This document shows, one piece after another, positions 1-7,765 of a stretch of 46,644 nucleotides of DNA. The position numbers were made by a program, and so were the translations under genes. The notes beneath the pieces were generated by a model. That model had not been told where the DNA came from and searched no databases. It was given only the letters and a program-made list of their open reading frames with translations. Every line of letters begins with the position of its first letter. The first letter of the stretch is position 1. The stretch spans positions 1 through 46,644 of the forward strand of contig NZ_FRBR01000021.1 in NCBI RefSeq assembly GCF_900142665.1, written 5' to 3'. The DNA is from Roseovarius pacificus. GTDB lineage: Bacteria; Pseudomonadota; Alphaproteobacteria; Rhodobacterales; Rhodobacteraceae.

Positions 1-20
1 CTGTCAAAGTCCGTCTGCTC

Positions 21-60
21 AAGATCGCCTCCCGTTTTTGATCTTGAATCAAACGGAGGC
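21..60. other. Overlapping inverted repeats downstream of phnF
   Basis: Two mutually exclusive pairings are visible: AAGATC (21-26) with GATCTT (40-45), and GCCTCC..GTTT..GAT (27-42) with ATCAAACGGAGGC (48-60), the latter with small bulges. The element lies just past the phnF stop codon and could end its transcript, but no T-run follows the stem on the minus strand, so a terminator role is only a guess. Confidence 0.3.
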
Positions 61-92
61 TGATTTGGGAATCCCCTAAATGCAGACGCCGC

Positions 93-824
93 CTAATCCT
101 CCAGTGTCAACGTCACACGATCCCCGGCGAACACCGTCCGGCCATACTCCACCGGCTTGCCATCGGGCGCGACATTCACCCCCGTCGAGCGCAACAGCGG
201 ATCGCCCTCGCGCAACTGCAAATGCAACGCCTGCGAGGCATCGGCGGCCACGGCGGTCAGCCGCGTCGAGGCACGGGTATAATCGCTGATCCCCACCTGC
301 CGCAGCGCCGCCGTCACGCCGGGCTGCTCCTCGAGCGCCTCGGCGATCCCCGGCAGGCGCTCCAGCGGAAAGACGCTTTCAAACACCGCGATGGGCGCAT
401 CGTCGGCCAGCGACAGGCCATGGCAGGCGCAGACCGGCGCGCCAGGCGCGATCTCCAGCGCCTCGGCCTCGCCCGCCGTGGCGCTGCGGGTTTCGATCTG
501 AAGGATGCGTTTGTCCGGGCGCTGCCCAGCGGCGCGCAGGTTTTCATGAAACCGCACCCGGCGGCCTATGGGATAATCCGTGGGCCGCGCCGTCACGAAC
601 ACCCCCGAGCCACGCCGCGAGCGCACCACCCCGTCCTCGGCCATGCGCCCGAGGGCATGACGCACCGTATGCCGGTTGACGCCGAACCGCTCGGCAAGCT
701 GCGCCTCGGTCGGCAGCTTGTCGCCGGGGCCGTAACGCCCTTCGAAAATATCCTGCCGCAGCGCCTTGGAAATGGCCTGCCACAGTGGCGTTTTCCCGCC
801 CGCCTTGCCCTGCTTGTCACCCAA
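93..824 (-). CDS. phnF: PhnF, GntR/HutC-family phosphonate regulator
   Basis: A 243-residue transcriptional regulator. Residues about 14-80 form the GntR winged helix (KLPTEAQLAERFGVNRHTVR is typical) and the rest fits a UTRA ligand-binding domain, the HutC/PhnF arrangement. It is divergent from phnG across about 80 bp and sits next to a complete set of C-P lyase core genes, so control of that operon is the natural role. The start is a TTG at 824; an in-frame stop lies two codons upstream and no ATG lies near the N-terminus, so TTG is the only reasonable start. GGGGA about 10 nt upstream may be the ribosome site. PhnF proteins usually repress when phosphate or phosphonate ligand is absent; the ligand here is unknown. 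Confidence 0.9.
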   Translation of the reverse strand: MGDKQGKAGGKTPLWQAISKALRQDIFEGRYGPGDKLPTEAQLAERFGVNRHTVRHALGRMAEDGVVRSRRGSGVFVTARPTDYPIGRRVRFHENLRAAGQRPDKRILQIETRSATAGEAEALEIAPGAPVCACHGLSLADDAPIAVFESVFPLERLPGIAEALEEQPGVTAALRQVGISDYTRASTRLTAVAADASQALHLQLREGDPLLRSTGVNVAPDGKPVEYGRTVFAGDRVTLTLED

Positions 825-863
825 AATTCACAAATCCCCACTGGCCTGATCGCTACCGCTTCG

Positions 864-886
864 GTATAATGTGTATAGTTGTATAG
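864..886. promoter_or_regulatory. Probable PhnF operator and phnG promoter
   Basis: The phnF-phnG gap holds GTATAAT (864-870), which includes a perfect -10 TATAAT, followed by two GTATAG copies (873-878 and 881-886) spaced 8 bp apart. GntR regulators often bind short A/T-rich repeats of this kind, and the position over the start of phnG transcription suits a repressor. The -35 region is weak. Assignment rests on position and repeats only. Confidence 0.45.
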
Positions 887-906
887 TAATGCACGGATTT
901 GTCGAG

Positions 907-1362
907 ATGAAAGATCACGCCCCCGATCACAGCCCGCGACAGGCATGGATGGGCCTGCTGGCCAAGGCCGGGCCGGGCCGCGTGGCGGCCCTGCTGGACG
1001 ACACCTGCGCCCGCCCCGGCTTCGACTGGCTGCGCCACCCGGAAACCGGCAGCGTCATGGTGCGCGGCCGCACCGGCGGCACCGGCGCGCCCTTCAACCT
1101 TGGCGAAATGACCGTAACGCGCTGCGCCTTGCGCCTGCGCTGCGGCACGGTGGGCCACGCCTATATCCAGGGCCGCAGCAAACCCGATGCCGAGGCCGCC
1201 GCGCTGGTCGACGCCATGATGCAGACCGACCGGGCCACCACCCTGCAAGCCGGGGTTCTGGACCCGCTCAGGGCCGAGGCCGACAGCGCCCGCACCAGCC
1301 GCGCCGCCCGCGCGGCGGCGACGAAGGTCGATTTCTTCACCATGGTCCGAGGAGAGGATTGA
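907..1362 (+). CDS. phnG: PhnG, C-P lyase core subunit
   Basis: A 151-residue protein, matching the usual PhnG length (about 150). PhnG forms the core complex with PhnH, PhnI and PhnJ and takes part in attaching methylphosphonate to ribose before C-P bond cleavage. The segment ARPGFDWLRHPETGSVMVRG and the following FNLGEMTVTRCALRL fit the family. I chose ATG 907; an in-frame GTG at 871 would place the start over the promoter repeats. The stop TGA overlaps the phnH start (TGATG), implying translational coupling. Confidence 0.92.
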   Translation: MKDHAPDHSPRQAWMGLLAKAGPGRVAALLDDTCARPGFDWLRHPETGSVMVRGRTGGTGAPFNLGEMTVTRCALRLRCGTVGHAYIQGRSKPDAEAAALVDAMMQTDRATTLQAGVLDPLRAEADSARTSRAARAAATKVDFFTMVRGED

Positions 1363-1925
1363 TGCAAAGCGCAACGCTTGACGGCGGCTTCGCCGACCCG
1401 GCCATCGAGGCCGCAACCGCATTCCGCGCGGTGATGGAGGCCATGGCCCGCCCCGGACGGATCGAAACCCTTGCCGGGGCCACGCCTCCCGCGCCGCTAT
1501 CCCCGGTGGCGGGGGCGGTTGTGCTGACCCTGTGCGACACCGACACGCCGCTGTTCCTGGCCGGCGAAATGAATTGCCCGGCGGTGCGCGACTGGCTGGC
1601 CTTCCACACCGGCGCACCGCTGACCGGCGCAAGCGATTGCACCTTTGCCATCGGGCACTGGGACGATTTGCTACCGCTCTCGCAATTCCCCTGCGGCACG
1701 GCGGAATATCCCGATCGCTCCGCCACGCTGATCGTCGAACTGCCCGAACTGTCGGCGCAGGGCGCCACCCTGCGCGGCCCCGGCATTCAGGACACCGCCA
1801 CCCTGTCCCTGCCCGACGGCGATGCGTTCCGCCAGAACGCCGCCTGCTTCCCTCTGGGGCTGGATTTCATGTTCACCAGCGGTCAGGCCCTTGCCGCCCT
1901 GCCGCGTTCCACCGAGGTGCTGTAA
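1362..1925 (+). CDS. phnH: PhnH, C-P lyase core subunit
   Basis: A 187-residue protein with the PhnH fold signature: an N-terminal PAIEAATAFRAVMEAMARPG segment and a C-terminal PLGLDFMF element. PhnH is a non-catalytic core subunit resembling PLP enzymes but lacking their lysine; it is needed for complex assembly. Length is close to the E. coli protein (194). It overlaps phnG by 1 nt and phnI by 1 nt (TAATG), so it lies in a continuous coupled operon. Confidence 0.93.
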   Translation: MQSATLDGGFADPAIEAATAFRAVMEAMARPGRIETLAGATPPAPLSPVAGAVVLTLCDTDTPLFLAGEMNCPAVRDWLAFHTGAPLTGASDCTFAIGHWDDLLPLSQFPCGTAEYPDRSATLIVELPELSAQGATLRGPGIQDTATLSLPDGDAFRQNAACFPLGLDFMFTSGQALAALPRSTEVL

Positions 1926-3034
1926 TGTATGTCGCCGTCAAGGGCGGAGAGCGCGCCATCGACAACGCTCACGCATGGCTGGCCGAGGAACGGCGCGGCG
2001 ATCCGTCGGTTCCCGAACTGTCCATTGCGCAAATCCGCGAACAGATGACGCTGGCGGTCAACCGCGTCATGGCCGAGGGCTCGCTTTACGATCCCGACCT
2101 TGCCGCGCTGGCGATCAAACAGGCGCGCGGCGACCTGATCGAGGCGATCTTCCTGATCCGGGCCTATCGCACCACCCTGCCCCGGCTGGGCAATTCGCGC
2201 CCCGTCGAAACCACCGCAATGGCCTGCGACAGGCGTATATCGGCCACGTTCAAGGACCTGCCCGGCGGGCAGATCCTGGGGCCGACATTCGACTACACCC
2301 ACCGCCTGCTGGATTTCAAACTGGCCGCTGAGGGCGAGCCCCCGCAGGACGCCCCCCAACGCCCCCCCGAGGCGGGCGACGTGCCCCATGTCACCGGCTT
2401 CCTCAACCGCGAGGGCCTGATTGAAGAGGCTCCGGCCGATGATACGCCCCCGCCAGACCTGACACGCGAACCGCTGGAACTCCCTGCCGAACGGGCGCTG
2501 CGCCTTCAGGCGCTGGCGCGCGGCGACGAGGGGTTTGTCCTGTCGATGGCCTATTCCACACAGCGCGGCTATGGCCGCAACCACGCCTTCGTGGGCGAGT
2601 TGCGCATCGGCGCGGTCAGCGTCGAGATGGACATCCCCGAACTGGGCTTCGCCATCGAGATCGGCGACATCACCCTGACCGAATGCGAAACCGTGAACCA
2701 ATTCACCGGCTCGAAAACCGAACCGCCGCAATTCACCCGTGGCTACGGGCTGGTCTTCGGCCAGACCGAACGCAAGGCGATCTCGATGGCGCTGGTCGAC
2801 CGCGCCCTGCGATGGGAGGAACTGGGCGAGGATTTCACCGGCGCCCCGGCGCAGGACGCCGAATTCGTCCTGTCCCATGCCGACAACATTCAGGCCACCG
2901 GGTTCCTCGAACACATCAAGCTGCCCCATTACGTCGACTTCCAGTCCGAACTGGAACTGGTGCGCAAACTGCGCCGCGAGGTGGCCGAGCGCGCCGAGGC
3001 CGCCAACACATCCCGTCAGGAGGCCGCCGAATGA
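1925..3034 (+). CDS. phnI: PhnI, C-P lyase core subunit
   Basis: A 369-residue protein starting MYVAVKGGERAIDNAHAW, the typical PhnI N-terminus. With PhnGHL it transfers methylphosphonate to ATP at the ribose C1, displacing adenine. Family landmarks such as LPRLGNSRP, GPTFDYTHRLLDF and GFLNREGLIEE are present, and the length is normal. The start overlaps the phnH stop by 1 nt. The end overlaps the start of the next gene by 4 nt (ATGA), and that gene is not the usual phnJ. Confidence 0.95.
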   Translation: MYVAVKGGERAIDNAHAWLAEERRGDPSVPELSIAQIREQMTLAVNRVMAEGSLYDPDLAALAIKQARGDLIEAIFLIRAYRTTLPRLGNSRPVETTAMACDRRISATFKDLPGGQILGPTFDYTHRLLDFKLAAEGEPPQDAPQRPPEAGDVPHVTGFLNREGLIEEAPADDTPPPDLTREPLELPAERALRLQALARGDEGFVLSMAYSTQRGYGRNHAFVGELRIGAVSVEMDIPELGFAIEIGDITLTECETVNQFTGSKTEPPQFTRGYGLVFGQTERKAISMALVDRALRWEELGEDFTGAPAQDAEFVLSHADNIQATGFLEHIKLPHYVDFQSELELVRKLRREVAERAEAANTSRQEAAE

Positions 3035-3627
3035 CCAGCGTGGTCTTCGATATCGGAAACGTGCTGATCGAATGGGACCCTGTCGCCGCCTTCCTGCCCG
3101 ATCTGGGCTGCCGCACCGAGGCGCAGGCATTTCTGGAGCGCACCGGCTTTCATGCGCGCAACGCGCGCGCCGACCGGGGCGAACGCTTTGGCGCTCTGGC
3201 GCAGGAGATCAGCGATCCAGATGACCGAATGCTGTTCTCGCGCTACCTCGAACGCTATGCGCTGACACTGCGCGAACCGATCGAAGGCACGTGGGACATC
3301 GTCAACCGCCTGAAACGCCGCGGCCACGATGTGCACGCGATCACCAACTGGTCGGCGGAAACATGGCCCATCGGGCTTACCCTGCATCCGCGCCTGACCG
3401 ACACGTTCGGCGTGACCATCGTGTCCGGCCGCGAAGGGATGGGCAAACCCGAACCGGCCATCTTCGACCTGCTCTGTCAGCGCGCCGATGTGCCGCCGCA
3501 GGACTGCCTGTTCATCGACGACAGCCCGGCCAACGTGAAGGGCGCGCGCGACGCGGGCTGGCAGGGGCATCACTTTACCTCGCCCGAAACCCTCGAGGCG
3601 GACCTGACCGAAAGGGGCCTGTTGTGA
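3031..3627 (+). CDS. HAD-superfamily hydrolase embedded in phn operon
   Basis: A 198-residue HAD-IA type hydrolase. Motif I is FDIGNVLIEWD with the nucleophile Asp7; the usual second Asp is Gly9, as in YihX-type sugar-phosphate phosphatases (FDLGNV). Motif II is ITNWS, motif III the Lys in MGKPEPAIFDL, motif IV FIDDSPANVKGA. It overlaps phnI by 4 nt and phnJ by 3 nt, so it is co-translated with core subunits. A phosphatase here might act on phosphoribosyl intermediates or products of the pathway (ribose phosphates, or a nucleotide by-product), but the substrate cannot be read from the sequence. PhnP-like phosphodiesterase is absent from the operon; HAD is a different fold and not an obvious replacement. 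Confidence 0.88.
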   Translation: MTSVVFDIGNVLIEWDPVAAFLPDLGCRTEAQAFLERTGFHARNARADRGERFGALAQEISDPDDRMLFSRYLERYALTLREPIEGTWDIVNRLKRRGHDVHAITNWSAETWPIGLTLHPRLTDTFGVTIVSGREGMGKPEPAIFDLLCQRADVPPQDCLFIDDSPANVKGARDAGWQGHHFTSPETLEADLTERGLL

Positions 3628-4481
3628 CCGACCAAGCCTATAACTTCGCCTATCTGGACGAACAGACCAAGCGCATGATCCGCCGCGCCATCCTCAAGGG
3701 GCTGGCGATCCCCGGCTATCAGGTGCCTTTCGCCAGCCGCGAAATGCCCATGCCCTACGGCTGGGGCACCGGCGGCGTGCAGGTCTCGGCAGCGGTGCTG
3801 ACGCCCGAGGACCGTTTCAAGGTGATCGACCAGGGCGCCGACGACACCACCAACGCCGTGTCGATCCGCAATTTCTTTCGCCGCACGGCGGGGGTTGAGG
3901 TCACCACCGAAACCACCGCCGCCAGCGTGATCCAGACCCGCCACCGGATACCCGAAACCACCCTGAAAGAGGGGCAGATACTGGTCTATCAGGTGCCGAT
4001 CCCCGAACCGCTGCGGTTTCTGGAACCGCGCGAAACCGAAACCCGCAAGATGCACAGCCTCGAAGAATACGGGCTGATGCATGTGAAACTCTACGAAGAC
4101 ATCAGCCGCCACGGCCATATCGCCACGGCCTATGCCTACCCCGTCAAGATCGAGGGACGCTATGTGATGGACCCGTCACCGATCCCGAAATTCGACAACC
4201 CGAAACTGACGGACTGCCCGGCGATCCAGCTGTTCGGCGCGGGGCGCGAACAACGCATCTATGCCCTGCCGCCCTATACCACCGTCGTCAGCCTCGATTT
4301 CGAGGACCATCCGTTCGAAGCCTCAAGGGCCGACCACCCCTGCGGGCTGTGCGGGGCGACGGACAGTTACCTCGACGAGGTGATTACCGATGACGCAGGC
4401 GGGCGGATGTTCGTCTGCTCGGACACAGATTATTGCGAAGCCCGGCAGGCGCAGGGCCATCGCGGAAAGGACGCCGCATGA
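3624..4481 (+). CDS. phnJ: PhnJ, radical SAM C-P lyase
   Basis: A 285-residue protein that cleaves the carbon-phosphorus bond of ribose 1-methylphosphonate 5-phosphate by radical SAM chemistry. The cysteines Cys240, Cys243, Cys265 and Cys271 follow the PhnJ spacing C-x2-C-x21-C-x5-C: three bind the 4Fe-4S cluster and the last is the catalytic radical cysteine in the studied family. N-terminal NFAYLDEQTKRMIRRAILK is diagnostic. The start is GTG 3624, overlapping the HAD stop; no other start gives the full N-terminus. The stop overlaps the phnK start (ATGA). Confidence 0.97.
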   Translation: MTDQAYNFAYLDEQTKRMIRRAILKGLAIPGYQVPFASREMPMPYGWGTGGVQVSAAVLTPEDRFKVIDQGADDTTNAVSIRNFFRRTAGVEVTTETTAASVIQTRHRIPETTLKEGQILVYQVPIPEPLRFLEPRETETRKMHSLEEYGLMHVKLYEDISRHGHIATAYAYPVKIEGRYVMDPSPIPKFDNPKLTDCPAIQLFGAGREQRIYALPPYTTVVSLDFEDHPFEASRADHPCGLCGATDSYLDEVITDDAGGRMFVCSDTDYCEARQAQGHRGKDAA

Positions 4482-5263
4482 GCCCCGAACCCACCACCCC
4501 CCTCCTGTCGGTGCGCGACATCCGCAAACTCTATGCCAGCCATGTCGGCTGCACCGGCGTGTCGTTCGACCTCTACCCCGGCGAGGTCATGGGTATCGTC
4601 GGCGAAAGCGGGTCGGGCAAATCCACGCTGCTCAACTGCATGGCGGGGCACCTGATACCCGACGGCGGTCAGGTGATCTTCGACACGCGCGCCGAGGGAC
4701 CACGCGATACCGTCACCATGTCCGAACCCGAACGGCGGATGCTGTCGCGCACCGACTGGGCCTTTGTCCACCAGCATGCCCGCGACGGGCTGCGTATGGG
4801 CGTCAGCGCGGGCGGCAATGTGGGCGAACGCCTGATGGCCGTGGGCGCGCGCCATTACGGCGACATACGGAACAAGGCGACCGACTGGCTGGACCGGGTC
4901 GAAATATCGCCCACCCGCATCGACGACCGGCCCTCGACCTTTTCGGGCGGCATGCAGCAGCGGCTGCAGATCGCACGCAACCTCGTCACCGGCCCGCGGC
5001 TGGTGTTCATGGACGAACCCACCGGCGGGCTGGATGTCAGCGTGCAGGCCCGCCTGCTGGACCTGCTGCGCGGACTGGTGCGCGACATGGGCCTGTCGGC
5101 GATCATCGTCACGCACGACCTGGCCGTGGTGCGCCTGCTGGCGGATCGCCTCATGGTGATGAAATCGGGTCATGTGGTGGAACAGGGCCTGACCGATCAG
5201 GTGCTAGACGATCCGCAACACGGCTACACGCAGCTTCTGGTGTCGAGCGTGCTGCAGGTCTGA
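4478..5263 (+). CDS. phnK: PhnK, C-P lyase ABC-type ATPase
   Basis: A 261-residue ABC-type ATPase without a partner permease. Walker A is GESGSGKST, the signature is FSGGMQQRLQIARN, Walker B is LVFMDEPTGGLD and the switch His is IIVTHD. In E. coli PhnK binds the PhnGHIJ core, contacting PhnJ, and its ATP cycle opens the complex. It overlaps phnJ by 4 nt. A 60-nt gap separates it from phnL, the only sizeable gap in the operon. Confidence 0.95.
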   Translation: MSPEPTTPLLSVRDIRKLYASHVGCTGVSFDLYPGEVMGIVGESGSGKSTLLNCMAGHLIPDGGQVIFDTRAEGPRDTVTMSEPERRMLSRTDWAFVHQHARDGLRMGVSAGGNVGERLMAVGARHYGDIRNKATDWLDRVEISPTRIDDRPSTFSGGMQQRLQIARNLVTGPRLVFMDEPTGGLDVSVQARLLDLLRGLVRDMGLSAIIVTHDLAVVRLLADRLMVMKSGHVVEQGLTDQVLDDPQHGYTQLLVSSVLQV

Positions 5264-5323
5264 ACCCGCCGGGAGCTGTCTGGCCCCGGACCCCCGAGGA
5301 TATTTGGAGCAAGAAGAAAGCCC
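5264..5323 (+). other. Linker between phnK and phnL
   Basis: The only real gap inside the phn operon. It contains a GC-rich stretch and then CCCCGAGGATATTTGGAGC (from about 5291) followed by AAGAAGAAAG, which gives phnL its own purine-rich ribosome site. From memory, CGAGGATATTT-type strings recur before genes in Rhodobacteraceae; I see only this one copy in the window. No terminator is visible. Confidence 0.35.
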
Positions 5324-6007
5324 ATGATCGAGATCGAAAACCTGTCCAAGGCCTTTACCCTGCACAATCAGGGCGGCGCGACGATCCGCGTGATGCAAGG
5401 CGCGACCCTGTCGGTGGCGCACGGCGAATGCGTGGCCCTGACCGGGGCCTCGGGCGCGGGCAAATCCACGCTGATGCGGATGATCTATGGCAACTACCTC
5501 GCCGAGGCGGGCCGCATCCGCGTGGGCGACACGGTGGTGACCGACGCCGCCCCGCGCGACATTCTCAGGATGCGCCGCGATACGCTGGGCTATGTCAGCC
5601 AGTTCCTGCGCGTGGTGCCGCGTGTGCCCACCCTCGACGTGGTCGCCGAGCCGCTTCTGGCCGTCGGCACGCCGCTGGACGATGCCCGCGCCCGCGCCGC
5701 CGATCTGCTGACACGGCTGAACATCCCCGAAACCCTCTGGGGCCTGTCACCCACGACCTTTTCGGGCGGTGAACAGCAGCGTGTGAACATCGCGCGCGGC
5801 TTTGCCCATGAGTATCCCGCGCTTCTGCTGGACGAACCCACCGCCAGCCTCGACGCCACCAATCGCGAGGTCGTTCTGGACCTGATCGAAGCCGCCAAGG
5901 CGCGCGGCGCGGCCATTGTCGGGATTTTCCATGACGAGGCCGCCCGCGACCGCGTCTGCGACCGTGAAATCGACGTGACCGTCTTTACGCCCGCGAGGGC
6001 CGCATGA
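5324..6007 (+). CDS. phnL: PhnL, C-P lyase ABC-type ATPase
   Basis: A 227-residue ABC-type ATPase of the PhnL type: Walker A GASGAGKST, signature FSGGEQQRVNIARGFA, Walker B ALLLDEPTASLD, switch His GIFHDE. PhnL supports the PhnGHI-catalysed transfer of methylphosphonate to the ribose of ATP and can dock on PhnK in the E. coli complex. No transmembrane partner is encoded, agreeing with a role in the complex rather than transport. Its stop overlaps the phnN start (ATGA). Confidence 0.95.
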   Translation: MIEIENLSKAFTLHNQGGATIRVMQGATLSVAHGECVALTGASGAGKSTLMRMIYGNYLAEAGRIRVGDTVVTDAAPRDILRMRRDTLGYVSQFLRVVPRVPTLDVVAEPLLAVGTPLDDARARAADLLTRLNIPETLWGLSPTTFSGGEQQRVNIARGFAHEYPALLLDEPTASLDATNREVVLDLIEAAKARGAAIVGIFHDEAARDRVCDREIDVTVFTPARAA

Positions 6008-6570
6008 GCACGGGCCGCCTGATCGCCGTGGCCGGCCCGTCGGGTGCAGGCAAGGACAGCGTCATGCGCGGCCTTGCCGAGGCCGCGCCCGCGCTGGTTC
6101 CGGTGCGCCGCGCGATCACCCGCGCCCCCGGCCTGGGCGGCGAGGAATACGACGCGCTGAGCGAGGCCGGGTTCGCCGCCCGCGCCGAAGCGGGCGAATT
6201 CTGCCTGCACTGGACCGCGCACGGGCTGCGCTATGGCATTCCCGCTTCGGTGCTCGACGATGTCCGGGGCGGCGCGCAGCGCATGGCGAACCTCTCACGC
6301 ACGGTGCTGGACGAGGCCGCGCGGGTCTTCCCGGAACTGGAGGTGCTGCATATCACCGCCAACCCCGAAACGCTGGCCCGGCGTCTGGCCGGACGGGGCC
6401 GCGAGGGCCGCGACGACATCGCCCGCCGCCTGTCGCGCAGCACCGAGCCGCTGCCCGCCGGACTGACGGTTCACAGGCTGCACAATGACGGCCCGATCGG
6501 CACGAGCGTGGATCGGGCCCTGCACATGCTGGGCCTCGCCGCCCCGGCCCGACTGACAGAAGGACAATAA
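6004..6570 (+). CDS. phnN: PhnN, ribose 1,5-bisphosphokinase
   Basis: A 188-residue guanylate-kinase-like protein with P-loop GPSGAGKDS near residue 10 and the family's LTVHRLHNDGPI end. It phosphorylates ribose 1,5-bisphosphate to PRPP, so that the ribose of the C-P lyase pathway is recycled. Length equals that of E. coli PhnN (185). It is coupled to phnL by a 4-nt overlap and ends 4 nt before phnM. Confidence 0.92.
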   Translation: MSTGRLIAVAGPSGAGKDSVMRGLAEAAPALVPVRRAITRAPGLGGEEYDALSEAGFAARAEAGEFCLHWTAHGLRYGIPASVLDDVRGGAQRMANLSRTVLDEAARVFPELEVLHITANPETLARRLAGRGREGRDDIARRLSRSTEPLPAGLTVHRLHNDGPIGTSVDRALHMLGLAAPARLTEGQ

Positions 6571-6574
6571 CCGG

Positions 6575-7762
6575 ATGACCTCAGCCATGCCCGCCCCTGC
6601 CGACCTTTCCATCGCGCCCGGCGCCGATATCCTGCATCTGGCCAACGCCCGTCTCGTGCTGCCCGACGAGGTGCTGACCGGCTCGCTGATCGTGGCCGAT
6701 GGCCGGATCGCCGAGATCGCCTCCGGCACGCATGTCGGAGCCGGGGCCATCGACTGCGACGGTGATTACATCACGCCGGGGCTGATCGAGCTGCACACCG
6801 ACAATCTCGAACGCCATATCGAGCCGCGCCCTTCGGTCGACTGGCCGCACCTGTCGGCGATCCTTGCCCATGACGGCGAACTGGCCTCGACCGGGATCAC
6901 CACGGTGTTCGACGCGATGCGCGTGGGCTCGATCCACACCGGCAAGGGCGGCTATGTGAAATACGCCCGCGCCCTGACCGACGAAATCCTCGCCCTGCGC
7001 CGCGCCGACGCCCTGCGGATCAGCCATTTCCTGCACCTGCGGGCCGAAATCTGCTCGGAAACCCTGCTCGAGGAACTGGCCGAATTCTCCCCCGAGGACC
7101 GCATCGGCATCGTCAGCCTGATGGATCACACACCGGGTCAGCGGCAATTCCGCGACCTGTCCAAGCTCAAGACCTATATCGCCAAGAAACGCGGCATGAA
7201 CGACACCGAGTTCGAGGCGCATGTGACCCATCTCAAGGGACTGCGCGCGCAATTGGGCGACGCCCACGAAACCGGCGCCATCGCCGAAGCCAATCGCCTT
7301 GGCGCGGTTCTGGCCAGCCATGACGACACCACCGCCGAACAGGTCGCCGCGTCGCATGGCAACGGTGTGGGCTTTGCCGAATTCCCCACCACGATCGAAG
7401 CTGCCGAGGCCTGCCGCGAACAGGGCGTGGCGATCATGATGGGGGCGCCCAACATCATCCGGGGCGGCTCGCATTCGGGCAATGTCAGCGCGCTCGACCT
7501 GGCCGGGCGCGGGCTTCTGGATATCGTGTCGTCCGATTACGTGCCCTCGGCGCTGCTGCTCTCGGCCTTCCGGCTGGGCGAGGTCTGGAGGGATCTGCCC
7601 CGTGCGATCCGCACCGTCACCGCCGCCCCCGCCGAGGTGACGGGGCTGACGGATCGCGGCCACCTGATCGCGGGTCAGCGCGCCGATCTGCTGCGCATCC
7701 GCGATATCAACGGCACCCCCGTGGTGCGCACGGTCTGGAGCCGGGGACGGCAAGTCGGATAA
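6575..7762 (+). CDS. phnM: PhnM, ribose methylphosphonate triphosphate diphosphatase
   Basis: A 395-residue amidohydrolase-superfamily enzyme that removes pyrophosphate from alpha-D-ribose 1-methylphosphonate 5-triphosphate to give the PhnJ substrate. Metal-binding and active-site landmarks include GLIELHTDNLERHIEPRP (about residues 65-82), SLMDHTPGQRQF, LASHDDTT and the late SSDYVPSALL. It is the last phn gene and converges on the TonB gene with only 3 nt between stop codons, so no separate terminator fits between them. Confidence 0.95.
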   Translation: MTSAMPAPADLSIAPGADILHLANARLVLPDEVLTGSLIVADGRIAEIASGTHVGAGAIDCDGDYITPGLIELHTDNLERHIEPRPSVDWPHLSAILAHDGELASTGITTVFDAMRVGSIHTGKGGYVKYARALTDEILALRRADALRISHFLHLRAEICSETLLEELAEFSPEDRIGIVSLMDHTPGQRQFRDLSKLKTYIAKKRGMNDTEFEAHVTHLKGLRAQLGDAHETGAIAEANRLGAVLASHDDTTAEQVAASHGNGVGFAEFPTTIEAAEACREQGVAIMMGAPNIIRGGSHSGNVSALDLAGRGLLDIVSSDYVPSALLLSAFRLGEVWRDLPRAIRTVTAAPAEVTGLTDRGHLIAGQRADLLRIRDINGTPVVRTVWSRGRQVG

Positions 7763-7765
7763 GGG

